DNA from: an uncultured Balneola sp.
GTDB lineage: Bacteria; Bacteroidota; Rhodothermia; Balneolales; Balneolaceae
Assembly (NCBI GenBank): GCA_902529115.1
Contig: CABZVB010000014.1
Location: 1 to 50,122, forward strand
Reading direction: 5' to 3'
Length of the DNA stretch: 50,122 bases
Of this stretch, positions 8,884 to 17,661 are shown in pieces. Position 1 is the first letter of the stretch; each line of letters begins with the position of its first letter. The notes below the pieces were generated by a model. That model saw only the letters and a list, made by a program, of their open reading frames with translations. It was not told the DNA's origin and did not search any database. Both the position numbers and the translations under genes were made by a program.

Positions 8884-10317
8884 CTACTTACCAAAAGAGC
8901 CTGCTGGTCCTGGGAAGACTACAGGACTTTCAAAGCCATTTATGGAAACAGCTGCTACACCAAAGTAGTAATTATCAATAACAATATTTTCAAGGGTGTG
9001 TTCTACCGTATCTGAGGGTAAAAACTTGCTCCACTGCCATTGGTTAGAATCGGTGAGTCTCCAATAAATTTTATAACCAGCTAGCTGGGGATTCTTGCTT
9101 GGGTTTAAGGCGTCCCAAGAAAGAGTAGTACTAGGGCGAACGGCCCCTCGAATTTGCACATTGGCTGGGGGTGCAGGTGCCCATGCCATACTGGCCATTA
9201 TAACTGCATTCAAGTTGGTTAGTTTAGCTGCATAATCAAAATCTACCCCATCGATCGTATCCCCATATTTTATACCATCTTCTTCCCGTATATCTTCATG
9301 TTGCATAAAGTAGTTTTCGTTGGTCTCCATAATTCGGACCCCAGGAAATCCAGCCTCATTGAACGGTCTATGATGTCCGCCGCGGCCGAAGCGATCGAGG
9401 CGATAGATCATCATAACATCTAAATTGGGGATATAACGGTCGGCCATAAGATCTACATAACGTGCGAGATTTCGGGAGGGTGAGTCAACTTCCCCGCCGG
9501 TAAATCTTCGTATTCGAGCCTCTTGCTCGGTTTCTATGAAGCGAGTGCCTTCCGAAAATACTCGGGCTGTTGTATTATTAATGACCCCATTAATCCCCTT
9601 GATGTTTCCAATCATATCATTATTCAACACTCCCTTTATGTTCCATTCATTCGCTATGGCATAATCTGCTAAAATCTTACCACCTAATAAGCCTTGTTCT
9701 TCTCCAGATAGACCAGTATATATGATGGATGATGGAAATTGATACTTAGAAAGAATTCGAGCCGCTTCTATGGCTCCTGCCATTCCAGAAGCATTATCGT
9801 TTGCTCCTGGCGAATCAGAAGTTCCATCATTGGGATCTAAAACCCGAGAATCAATATCACCACTCATTATTACGAATCTATTTGGATCAGCATAACCTCG
9901 TTGAATTGCCACTACATTCACCACATTGGTCGCTTCTGGAACTCTTCTTTGCGGTTCTACGATTCCTGAAACATAAAAAACCTCTAAGCATCTACCACAA
10001 TCATCTGATATTTTTTCAAACTCAGCTTTAATCCAACGTCGAGCAGCGCCAATGCCTCGGGTGTCCGAAACGGTATCCGATAAGGTGTGACGTGTCCCGA
10101 AACCCGCTAATTGACGGATGTAATATTCTAATTGCTCGGCTGAAGCTGCTGTGCCAATGTCATGGAGCTCCTCTGGAGTCCAAGACCTAGAATAGTTTGT
10201 ATTTTCTGAAGAATCTTGTGCCCAAGCAAAGCAAGAACTTAGCAAAATAATGAGTATAAAATTGTAGAGTAAACTAAATAAGCTATTATGACAAAGGCGG
10301 GGGGTCTGTTGATTCAT
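8884..10317 (-). CDS. M28-family zinc metallopeptidase with C-terminal Fn3-like domain
   Basis: I chose the ATG at 10317, which gives a 477-residue precursor with a hydrophobic signal and a lipobox-like LSSC, followed by 'AWAQ' as an alternative signal-peptidase I site. The peptidase core has PGANDNASG (zinc-bridging Asp, D174), SGEEQG (catalytic and metal Glu, E206/E207), NNDMIG (D234) and a late GGHH pair (H315/H316). The first zinc ligand, usually His in GHxDS, reads GDIDSR here. An Fn3-like domain occupies roughly the last 95 residues. The family includes secreted aminopeptidases; substrate unknown. It overlaps the upstream membrane-protein gene by 32 bases, so the two are cotranscribed. 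A start 51 bases further upstream is possible. Confidence 0.85.
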   Translation of the reverse strand: MNQQTPRLCHNSLFSLLYNFILIILLSSCFAWAQDSSENTNYSRSWTPEELHDIGTAASAEQLEYYIRQLAGFGTRHTLSDTVSDTRGIGAARRWIKAEFEKISDDCGRCLEVFYVSGIVEPQRRVPEATNVVNVVAIQRGYADPNRFVIMSGDIDSRVLDPNDGTSDSPGANDNASGMAGAIEAARILSKYQFPSSIIYTGLSGEEQGLLGGKILADYAIANEWNIKGVLNNDMIGNIKGINGVINNTTARVFSEGTRFIETEQEARIRRFTGGEVDSPSRNLARYVDLMADRYIPNLDVMMIYRLDRFGRGGHHRPFNEAGFPGVRIMETNENYFMQHEDIREEDGIKYGDTIDGVDFDYAAKLTNLNAVIMASMAWAPAPPANVQIRGAVRPSTTLSWDALNPSKNPQLAGYKIYWRLTDSNQWQWSKFLPSDTVEHTLENIVIDNYYFGVAAVSINGFESPVVFPGPAGSFGK

Positions 10318-10795
10318 GGTTGGGTGAGACTGAAGGGTTTTTGGTTTGTTGCGACTGAACTTTTTCAAAATAGGCCTTTAATTGCTTTCGAAATAGTTCT
10401 TGGGCTTTTTGTCCTGCTTTTTGCCCTAAATGAGCACCCAAGGCACTGAAGAACAGTATTATCCCAACATATATTAAAAGAGTGTCTAAAGGCCAATCGG
10501 TATCATAGATACTAATCCAAAATAAGGGAAGTCCACCAATCAAGACTGCAAAAACTCGAGGCATCTTTGAAGGCCCATCTAGTTGTCGCATATACCGGCG
10601 TGAACTTATCCGGATCATATTAAAATAAACCAAACCAAGACCAAGAAATATACCAATACTGTGTAGTATTGATTTTAGTGCATATGGGAATAATTCAGAT
10701 GAGAAAATGGTAAAAGCTCCAGAAACCACCAATAACCCAGATATGTAGAAAGCCATTCGTGGGAAATGTTCACTATCAATTATTTGGTTAACCAT
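10286..10795 (-). CDS. Small integral membrane protein of unknown function
   Basis: This 169-residue protein has about four hydrophobic segments (roughly 14-34, 38-60, 82-100 and 104-122) and a polar, Gln/Pro-rich tail. I do not recognise a named family. It starts 16 bases inside the end of the EnvC-like gene and its end overlaps the M28 peptidase gene, so it is translationally coupled within the envelope cluster. An internal Met at residue 14 is an alternative start that would avoid the first overlap. Confidence 0.65.
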   Translation of the reverse strand: MVNQIIDSEHFPRMAFYISGLLVVSGAFTIFSSELFPYALKSILHSIGIFLGLGLVYFNMIRISSRRYMRQLDGPSKMPRVFAVLIGGLPLFWISIYDTDWPLDTLLIYVGIILFFSALGAHLGQKAGQKAQELFRKQLKAYFEKVQSQQTKNPSVSPNHESTDPPPLS

Positions 10796-12150
10796 TCTTC
10801 TGGATTCAAATTGTTGTTATTTTTTCGAACGGCGAAAAAGATGCTTTCCCCCATTTCTGATTCTACTGTGCCTGCACGACCAACAGGACTTCCTGCCCGT
10901 AAAATGGTTGAACTATTAACATAAATTTCACTCAAATTTCCATATACGGTATAGTATGAGCCATGCTTAACAAATACCACATTACCATATCCTGGTAGTG
11001 GTTGAATAGCAAACACATAGCCATCAGAAACTACTCGAACTTCTTCTCCTGCACGCGTTACTATATTTATTCCTGGGTGTTCTGTTCTAGTTCCGTACAA
11101 GGGGTTTCTGGTAATGCCAAATTTCTTTGATACAGTGGTAGATTTTACAGGCCAGGGTAGTTGACCTTTAGACACAGAAAAATTTTGCTCATACGCATTT
11201 AAGATATCATCTGAAACATAGGAGGCTCGAGTCGGGGTAGAGTATTTTGCCACCTCTTCTGCTCTTCTTGCAGCATCTGCAATGGTGCGTGCTTCTTCTA
11301 GACGCCTTAGTCGTTCATTCTCAAGTTCACGTATTCTATCTTCCTCTGCTATAAGGCTTGAGAACTCATTTTCAAGATTATCTTTTTGAGTTTGAACTTG
11401 TCTAAGCTGATTCAGCAGGGTAGAACTCTCTGCTTTAAGTCGTTGGGCACTTCTTAGCTGTAGATTTCGTTGGTAATCAAGTTTTGTTTTTTCTTTTTCA
11501 ATTTCGTTTATGACTAGGCTGTTCTTTTTTATACTACTTTCTAAATCAACTTGTATACCATTAAGTTCTTGCTGTTTAGCGACGATTTCATCTCTTTTAC
11601 TTCGTTTAAAATCTTCTAGTTTATTCAAGTAATAAGCACGTCTAATCATCTGATTAACAGACTTTGACGTGGCTAACAATTCAATGGAATTAAGCCGCCC
11701 ATTTATATATGTATAGCGCATTATCTCCCGGTAATTATCCAAGGATTTTTGTAATTCCTTCTCCCGTAACTGTATTTGATCATTAATTAGATTCACTTCT
11801 TCTACAATCTGGTATTGTTCTCCTTCAAGGCTTCTAATTTTATTGTCTTGAAGAGCAATCATCTTATTTAACTGCTCATATTGCTGAAATATCTTGCTAT
11901 ATTCGTTCTCGTTAGCATTTATTTGTTGTTCAAATTCTCTTATTCGCTTGGATAATTCTTCAATTTCAGATCGTGTTTCGTTCTGTTTGTCTAGTATAGC
12001 GTTTCTTCGTTCTTGATAGGTTTGAGCCGAGAGCTCATTAGGTCTTAGAATGCCCAATACCATGAAGCCAAAGAGGTATGTTATAGTAACTAAGGTCAAT
12101 AAGCCAAAGCGAGATTCCTGGGTACAATATGGTGCAGAAGTACTAATCAA
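10780..12150 (-). CDS. EnvC-like murein hydrolase activator (coiled coil plus degenerate LytM/M23 domain)
   Basis: This 456-residue protein has an N-terminal hydrophobic signal (about 17-36, ending 'LSAQ'), a long coiled coil (about 45-285) and a C-terminal M23/LytM domain (about 330-456). The zinc-site residues are replaced: HxGxD reads HPGIN, the second site reads VYGNL where His is usual, and the final HF motif reads FFAVR. The domain is therefore probably non-catalytic and acts like EnvC, activating amidases during cell separation. The start codon is TTG at 12150; the first ATG (12063) would remove most of the signal sequence. It begins just after the stop of the DUF4292-like gene. Confidence 0.85.
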   Translation of the reverse strand: MISTSAPYCTQESRFGLLTLVTITYLFGFMVLGILRPNELSAQTYQERRNAILDKQNETRSEIEELSKRIREFEQQINANENEYSKIFQQYEQLNKMIALQDNKIRSLEGEQYQIVEEVNLINDQIQLREKELQKSLDNYREIMRYTYINGRLNSIELLATSKSVNQMIRRAYYLNKLEDFKRSKRDEIVAKQQELNGIQVDLESSIKKNSLVINEIEKEKTKLDYQRNLQLRSAQRLKAESSTLLNQLRQVQTQKDNLENEFSSLIAEEDRIRELENERLRRLEEARTIADAARRAEEVAKYSTPTRASYVSDDILNAYEQNFSVSKGQLPWPVKSTTVSKKFGITRNPLYGTRTEHPGINIVTRAGEEVRVVSDGYVFAIQPLPGYGNVVFVKHGSYYTVYGNLSEIYVNSSTILRAGSPVGRAGTVESEMGESIFFAVRKNNNNLNPEEWLTK

Positions 12151-12151
12151 C

Positions 12152-12937
12152 TTATTGGTTCTGGGTGTAATTATTGGGAATAGTTACCGTTGGAGGTATA
12201 ATGGATTGGTTGAATTGTAGTTCAACAAGTTGTATAAATAATTGTGATTTACGTGTTTCATTCTCAATACTAAATGTACGGGCAATTGGAGAATTTTTAT
12301 AGTTCTTTCTGCCATTCACTTGAAGTTTCCAAACTTCGCCACTGCTTTCTCGGGAAGATTTATTATGATAGATCTTTGAAAGTGCGAAGGTCTCTAATTC
12401 AAGAAAAACATAACCAATGTCCGGTATAGTTAAACGTATATCTTTGGCAGACTGATGAACTTGTTGAGTTTGTAAAATCCAATGCTCATAATGTATGAGT
12501 TCGTATAAACGAATAGGGGGTATAAGGGCTGAAGCACTCAAAGGAATAGCATTTTTGTGCCATCTAATTACTTGTGATTCAATTCTGTCTAAAAATAACA
12601 CGGAGTCTACATCTATCTGTATGGTTGCCACAGGAATACCGATACGATTTTTAAGCTCGTAGACTTCTCGGTTTTGACTAACATAATAATCAAAACTAAG
12701 CCGTTCACTTTGTCCTGGAGCACTGAACAATAATTTACCTTTGCCGAAAAATGATCTTGGGGGAGACTGTATTTCTAGCTGGCCGTATATTTCGGATAAG
12801 GGCATGTTTGATAAGGTATACAGTTGGTCACTTGATGAAGGAAACATAAAAATACTTCTACCACAACCATTATATAATATTATACTTATGGTTAAATATA
12901 ATCCGAATAGAATGGAATGTTTATACCATTTAATCAT
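12152..12937 (-). CDS. DUF4292-like lipoprotein
   Basis: From the ATG at 12937 this is a 261-residue protein whose first segment is hydrophobic and ends at a cysteine (YNGC), a relaxed lipobox. The rest is predicted beta-rich, like LolA/LolB-type outer-membrane-facing lipoproteins grouped under DUF4292. In this phylum such genes are commonly found between a TPR gene and an EnvC/M23 gene, which is the arrangement here. The start overlaps the end of the TPR gene by 8 bases. A start 42 bases upstream is possible but would put a polar stretch before the signal. The function is probably in envelope lipid or lipoprotein transfer, inferred from fold family and context. Confidence 0.7.
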   Translation of the reverse strand: MIKWYKHSILFGLYLTISIILYNGCGRSIFMFPSSSDQLYTLSNMPLSEIYGQLEIQSPPRSFFGKGKLLFSAPGQSERLSFDYYVSQNREVYELKNRIGIPVATIQIDVDSVLFLDRIESQVIRWHKNAIPLSASALIPPIRLYELIHYEHWILQTQQVHQSAKDIRLTIPDIGYVFLELETFALSKIYHNKSSRESSGEVWKLQVNGRKNYKNSPIARTFSIENETRKSQLFIQLVELQFNQSIIPPTVTIPNNYTQNQ

Positions 12938-14384
12938 GGTTTCCTGATAACTTTTGCTGTATTCGTTGGGTCGGTCCACCTAATTCGAGGGCTTTTACCC
13001 ACCAAATTACTGCCTCATCTGATTCACTGAATAAATGATATATATCTCCCTTTATTTCTATCAAAGTGGCATCTTTTGGTTTAATTGAAAGGGCTTGTTC
13101 AATTTTCGCCTCAGCCTCGGCCCTGTTGTTTTTATATCGTGCTTTAAAATAGGCAAAACTAGCCCATGCATAGGCGTTATTAGGGTCATAACGAAGTGCA
13201 TAGCTGAATGAACGCTCAGCGGGTTCAAGGTCTCCAGCCTCGGCTTGCAGTTTACCGAGTTGCCGGTACCATTCTGATTTTTTGGAACGCGGCCCAGGAC
13301 TACGAATAGCTTGTTCGAATCGTTTCTTTGCTGCGTTTTGATTATCTAATTCAAGTTCTATCCGACCTAATTCGCTTAAAATTTCTCCTTGCTCAGGAAA
13401 AAGTTCATTCCACTCTAAGACTAAAGTTTTCCGGTTAATTAATCCTATCTCACTATCATTCAACTTGTGCAACCACAATATGGCCTCTTCGGGATTATTT
13501 GGGGTCGTATTTTGTTGAAGCTTTTGAAAAAGCAAAGAACTTTCAGATTTATCTGGTGCAGGTGTATATTTATCAGCATCATTTAAGGTTGCTTCAGTAA
13601 ATCTAAAGTTATCAGAGATTTCTTCATCATCTTTCTTGAGAGCAAACTTGCCTATTCCTTGCTCATAGGGAAATAAATACTGCATTTCGCTGGCAACAGT
13701 TTCCATTGAGTCGGGTATACCAAGCAGTTCAAAATTTCTATAGAGCAGTTTATACCAGTCTTTGTGTATTTGGCTGAAGGGCTGGATAGGTAGTTGATTA
13801 AGTTGAGACATTCTAGGGGAGTGCAGGGTGGCCGCCCTTTGTAGAGGTTCCAATATACGCTCACGAATCAACTCATTGGCATCCGCTAAAAAGCTCATTT
13901 TTTGATGCATATCTATTAAAAAATTCAGTGCAGCCCAATGATATTTATGTTGACTTAGAATTAATTCTAATTCTTTTACAGCTGCTTGATAGTACCCCTT
14001 GGCATACAAAATTTGGGCTAATTGAATTTTATACCATTGATTCATAGGTTCTATTATTAGGCTATTTTCTGCATAAAAAAGTGCGTTATCAAAATCATTA
14101 AGATGAAGATATATATTAGCTATGGCATGGGTAATACCACTCTGATTACGATCAAGTTCCTCTGCTTTTAGGAGAAGTGTCAAGCCCTCCTCAAAAGAAG
14201 TATTGTTAACGGCGAGCAAGCCCTCTAAAAATAGTTTCTGCGCTTGTGTACTAATTTGTTCAGGTGAATTATATGAAAATAGACCTTCAATGGAGCCATT
14301 TTGCGCAGGAATTTGTGCATTAACTTCTTGATAAAGATTAACTAGCAGAATAAATAGGATAGATATGAAGGGGTTAATGCGCAA
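12930..14384 (-). CDS. Secreted/periplasmic TPR-repeat protein
   Basis: This 484-residue protein has a signal peptide (about 1-23, ending 'VNAQ') followed by tetratricopeptide repeats. The clearest are at about 80-150 (DNALFYAENSL, YQAAVKELEL) and 330-470 (AKKRFEQAIR, AERSFSYALRYDPNNAYAW). TPRs bind partner proteins; no enzymatic motif is seen. It is the first gene of the minus-strand envelope cluster. No ATG is available near the start, and a TAG stop lies 9 bases upstream in frame, so TTG at 14384 is the most likely initiation codon. Confidence 0.8.
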   Translation of the reverse strand: MRINPFISILFILLVNLYQEVNAQIPAQNGSIEGLFSYNSPEQISTQAQKLFLEGLLAVNNTSFEEGLTLLLKAEELDRNQSGITHAIANIYLHLNDFDNALFYAENSLIIEPMNQWYKIQLAQILYAKGYYQAAVKELELILSQHKYHWAALNFLIDMHQKMSFLADANELIRERILEPLQRAATLHSPRMSQLNQLPIQPFSQIHKDWYKLLYRNFELLGIPDSMETVASEMQYLFPYEQGIGKFALKKDDEEISDNFRFTEATLNDADKYTPAPDKSESSLLFQKLQQNTTPNNPEEAILWLHKLNDSEIGLINRKTLVLEWNELFPEQGEILSELGRIELELDNQNAAKKRFEQAIRSPGPRSKKSEWYRQLGKLQAEAGDLEPAERSFSYALRYDPNNAYAWASFAYFKARYKNNRAEAEAKIEQALSIKPKDATLIEIKGDIYHLFSESDEAVIWWVKALELGGPTQRIQQKLSGNHD

Positions 14385-14477
14385 TAGTAACAGCTACTTA
14401 AATAGTTAATTATTGAGGTTTAAAAAAAAGATATAACGGAATTGTAATTAAAATATCAAAAAGCGTAATTTCTAGTT

Positions 14478-14555
14478 ATGCTAATCTCTGAAGTATATCG
14501 ACCAATTTCAATTCCGGTAAATCCGGTACGGCCTATCTATCGGCGACGGCGGTAA
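14478..14555 (+). CDS. Arginine leader peptide (attenuator ORF)
   Basis: A 25-codon ATG ORF contains six Arg codons, four of them consecutive at its end (VRPIYRRRR then TAA at 14553-14555). An intrinsic terminator follows 13 bases after the stop, and the first arginine-biosynthesis gene starts at 14645. This is the architecture of ribosome-mediated attenuation. With scarce charged tRNA-Arg the ribosome would stall on CGG CGA CGG CGG (14541-14552) and change folding of the downstream RNA. With ample arginine it reaches the stop and the terminator forms. A small CCGG-loop-CCGG hairpin (14514-14526) could be a pause site. I did not find a convincing antiterminator by eye. Confidence 0.75.
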   Translation: MLISEVYRPISIPVNPVRPIYRRRR

Positions 14556-14568
14556 TTGCCATTACTCC

Positions 14569-14597
14569 GAGCGTATTTACTTTCAACGCTCATTTTT
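14569..14597 (+). terminator. Attenuator terminator before the arginine operon
   Basis: The perfect 6-bp stem GAGCGT (14569-14574) / ACGCTC (14586-14591) encloses an 11-nt loop and is followed by A and five T (14593-14597). It lies between the Arg leader ORF and the GNAT gene on the coding strand of the operon, where a constitutive terminator would make no sense, so regulated read-through is inferred. Confidence 0.75.
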
Positions 14598-14644
14598 CCG
14601 CAACTATACTTTAACTCTCATTTTTCACTCTTTTATACTTACTT

Positions 14645-15292
14645 ATGATATTCACTCTACATTATTGTACATCTTCGCATTATCCCTATGCGGGAGCTAT
14701 TTGTGAACTTATAGAAATAGCGGCTAAACAACGTGGAACAGGTATCGCTAAGCGGGAGCCGGAATACATTAAAACCAAAATGGCCAATGGGAATGCCGTA
14801 ATTGCCCTAGATGGAGAACAGTTGGCTGGTTTTTGCTATATAGAGGTGTGGGAGAACAAAAAATATGTGGCTAATTCAGGTCTTATTGTAAATCCGGAGT
14901 ATAGAGGACTGGGTTTGGCAAAACAAATCAAAGCTAAAGCCTTTGAATTATCGAAGAAGAAATATCCAGAGGCGAAGCTATTTGGAATTACTACCTCTCT
15001 TCCCGTAATGAAAATAAATTCAAACCTTGGGTATAATCCAGTGACCTTTTCAGAGCTAACTAACGATGCTACATTTTGGAAAGGCTGCCAGAGCTGTCCA
15101 AATTATGATATATTAAGCAGGAATAATCGCAGTAACTGCTTATGTACTGGTATGTTGTATGACCCAAAAAAACCTAATATTCAATCGGAAGAGAAAAAAA
15201 AGCAGAATTTAGAAACATTCTACAGGTGGGTTCGCCTAAAGAAGCAGTCATTTCTTAAAGTCATAAAACCTTCCAAGCAATTAAAATCATGA
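14645..15292 (+). CDS. GNAT-family N-acyltransferase, candidate glutamate N-acyltransferase of arginine synthesis
   Basis: This 215-residue protein carries a GNAT fold at about 1-145. The acyl-CoA-binding motif A is visible as NPEYRGLGLAKQIKAKAFEL (about 84-103). A short cysteine-rich stretch follows (about 148-172, CQSCPNY ... NCLCTG), resembling a metal site. It is the first gene of the arginine operon and its TGA overlaps the argG start (ATGA). No classical argA or argJ is in the window, so this enzyme probably makes the N-acylglutamate that ArgB phosphorylates. Whether acetyl-CoA or succinyl-CoA is the donor cannot be read from sequence, but the ArgF' gene in the operon suggests succinyl. 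Confidence 0.8.
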   Translation: MIFTLHYCTSSHYPYAGAICELIEIAAKQRGTGIAKREPEYIKTKMANGNAVIALDGEQLAGFCYIEVWENKKYVANSGLIVNPEYRGLGLAKQIKAKAFELSKKKYPEAKLFGITTSLPVMKINSNLGYNPVTFSELTNDATFWKGCQSCPNYDILSRNNRSNCLCTGMLYDPKKPNIQSEEKKKQNLETFYRWVRLKKQSFLKVIKPSKQLKS

Positions 15293-16533
15293 AAAAAGTA
15301 GTATTGGCCTTTAGTGGTGGTTTAGATACCAGTTATTGCGCTATTTATTTAGCAAAAAATCTTGGATATGAAGTGCATTCTGTAGCGGTAAATGCCGGTG
15401 GATTCGATGCAGAGGAAGTAGATGATTTAGCTACTAAAGCGGTTGAATTAGGCATTAAGTATCATCTTTGTTTGAATATTGAGCAGAAATTTTACAATCA
15501 TGGTATTCGTTATTTACTCTTTGGAAATGTGTTAAAGAATCAAACTTATCCTTTAAGTGTTAGTGCTGAGAGGGTGTTTCAAGCGATTGCTATAGCCGAA
15601 TATGCAAAAAACATTGGAGCAGATGCTATCGCCCATGGGTCTACAGGTGCTGGAAATGATCAGGTTCGGTTCGATCTGGTTTTTCAAATTATGGCTCCTG
15701 AGATAGAGATCATTACTCCTATTCGTGATCAACGGTTAAGTCGTGAAGAGGAGGTGGATTTTCTTAAAGAACATGGGATTGAAAAATCATGGGAGCATGC
15801 CAAATACTCGATTAATAAAGGACTTTGGGGAACCTCAATCGGAGGGGCTGAAACCTTAACCTCTCATTTATCACTACCTGAATTTGCTTGGCCTAGCCCC
15901 ATTACTAAAACCGAAACAAATAGAATTGAAATAGAATTTGAACAAGGCGAACCAGTTGGGCTAAATGGAGAGCGCATGGACCCTATTGATCTTATCAAAG
16001 AGCTAGACACCATGGCTTCATCTTATGGAATTGGTCGAAATCATCACGTGGGAGATACAATCATTGGTATTAAAGGGCGTGTAGGTTTCGAGGCGGCCGC
16101 ACCTATGGTGTTAATAGAATCTCATCGCACCTTGGAGAAACACTGTCTATCTAAATGGCAATTATATTGGAAAGACCAGATGGGTGAATGGTATGGGATG
16201 ATGATGCACGAAGGCCAGTATTTAGATCCTTTGATGCGAGACATTGAACAATTTTTATCGTCAACTCAGAAACGTGTGAGTGGGAAAGTATTTGTTCGAC
16301 TGCATCCTGGATATTTTGATGTACAGGGTATAGAATCTCCTTTTGATTTACTGCAATCCGAAGCAGGGCAGTATGGTGAAATGAATCAAAGGTGGACAGC
16401 AGAAGAGGTAAAAGGGTTCACTAAAATACTCTCCAATTCAACCCACACATATGATAGTATGGAGAAGGTGAATAAAAAGGCGCAAAAATCAGATAGCAAT
16501 CTAAGTGACGCTAATGATGAAGGGAGGGCTTAA
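15289..16533 (+). CDS. argG: Argininosuccinate synthase
   Basis: This 414-residue enzyme joins citrulline and aspartate using ATP. The N-terminal PP-loop (VVLAFSGGLDTSYCA, residues 4-18) binds ATP, and the 'HGSTGAGNDQVRFD' segment (about 117-130) is the conserved citrulline/aspartate-binding part. The 'YSINKGLWGTSIGG' motif lies near residue 170. The start overlaps the GNAT stop by four bases (ATGA) and the stop abuts the argC start, so translation is tightly coupled. The last 20 residues or so are polar and look like a dispensable tail. Confidence 0.96.
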   Translation: MKKVVLAFSGGLDTSYCAIYLAKNLGYEVHSVAVNAGGFDAEEVDDLATKAVELGIKYHLCLNIEQKFYNHGIRYLLFGNVLKNQTYPLSVSAERVFQAIAIAEYAKNIGADAIAHGSTGAGNDQVRFDLVFQIMAPEIEIITPIRDQRLSREEEVDFLKEHGIEKSWEHAKYSINKGLWGTSIGGAETLTSHLSLPEFAWPSPITKTETNRIEIEFEQGEPVGLNGERMDPIDLIKELDTMASSYGIGRNHHVGDTIIGIKGRVGFEAAAPMVLIESHRTLEKHCLSKWQLYWKDQMGEWYGMMMHEGQYLDPLMRDIEQFLSSTQKRVSGKVFVRLHPGYFDVQGIESPFDLLQSEAGQYGEMNQRWTAEEVKGFTKILSNSTHTYDSMEKVNKKAQKSDSNLSDANDEGRA

Positions 16534-17580
16534 ATGAATACTCCAACCAAAGAAACAACTAATTTACTGGAGCTAGATTCGGCTGCTATAGATGTTGGTA
16601 TAATTGGGGGTGCTGGCTATACTGCAGGTGAATTGATTCGATTGTTATCTACTCATCCCAAAGTAGATTCGTTATTTGTTCAAAGCCAAAGTCATGCTGG
16701 ACAACATTTATGTAAGGCTCATCCCGATTTAATTGGTGAGCTTTCCGGTAATTTTGTTGAGAAATTACCAGATACCTGTAGAGTAGTATTCTTGTGTTTA
16801 GGTCATGGAAAAACTACGGAGGTGTTCGATCTGGGCTGGATACCAACCCGAGCTAAGGTCATTGATTTAAGTGCAGATGCGCGGTGGGAACTGACCCAAG
16901 AAAAGTATAGTGAACGACATCTATGCTGCGGTAAGAAATTTGTATATGGTTTAGCTGAACTTCAACATAGTATTATTCGAAAAGCTCATTTTGTAGCAAA
17001 TCCAGGTTGTTTTGCTACGGCTATTCAGTTGGCTTTATTACCCTTGGCGAATCAAGGGAAATTGCACGAAGAAGTCCATGTCAGCGCTATAACTGGAAGT
17101 ACAGGTGCAGGTGCTCATCTTAGTTCTACTACCCATTTCTCTTGGCGTTCCAATAATGCTTCGATATACAAAGCATTCACTCACCAGCATTTGGGTGAGA
17201 TCAGGGCCAGTATATCCAGCCTACAATCAAAGGTTCCTAACATACATTTTATCCCTATGAGGGGAGCTTTTACTCGTGGAATATTGGCTGCTTGTTATCA
17301 AAAAATAGATGTACCAGAACAGGAAATTAAAGAATGGTTTCATGCATATTATTCGGAGGCACCTTTTATACACCTATCGGAAGAATCTATAAGTGTAAAA
17401 CAGGTTATTAATACCAATAAAGCCCTTATTCACCTTGAAAAAGTGGAAAATCAGGTATTAGTCACGGTGGCTATTGATAATCTGTTAAAAGGAGCTTCGG
17501 GTCAAGCTATTCAAAACATGAATATTATGATGGGATGGGACCAACAAATGGGACTTACACTAAAAGCCAGTGTATTTTAA
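16534..17580 (+). CDS. argC: N-acyl-gamma-glutamyl-phosphate reductase
   Basis: This 348-residue NADPH-dependent reductase turns the acylglutamyl phosphate made by ArgB into the semialdehyde. It has an N-terminal Rossmann motif (VGIIGGAGYTAGELIRLL, about 21-38) and the catalytic cysteine in NPGCFATA (C159). The 'TGSTGAGAH' segment follows. Its ATG begins directly after the argG stop without a gap. The first 20 residues are poorly conserved in character and may be an extension. The usual acetyl product name may be wrong if the pathway runs through succinylated intermediates. Confidence 0.95.
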   Translation: MNTPTKETTNLLELDSAAIDVGIIGGAGYTAGELIRLLSTHPKVDSLFVQSQSHAGQHLCKAHPDLIGELSGNFVEKLPDTCRVVFLCLGHGKTTEVFDLGWIPTRAKVIDLSADARWELTQEKYSERHLCCGKKFVYGLAELQHSIIRKAHFVANPGCFATAIQLALLPLANQGKLHEEVHVSAITGSTGAGAHLSSTTHFSWRSNNASIYKAFTHQHLGEIRASISSLQSKVPNIHFIPMRGAFTRGILAACYQKIDVPEQEIKEWFHAYYSEAPFIHLSEESISVKQVINTNKALIHLEKVENQVLVTVAIDNLLKGASGQAIQNMNIMMGWDQQMGLTLKASVF

Positions 17581-17661
17581 CTAAGTTCTCATTAATCACA
17601 GACTAAAAATATTGCCTACTTAAACATCCAATGTATATTTTCACCTTACTCGCTAATTCCT

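Noticed and set aside
14598-14640. Second attenuator hairpin after the first terminator
   Set aside because: T-rich runs are present (for example near 14611-14615) but no inverted repeat precedes them.
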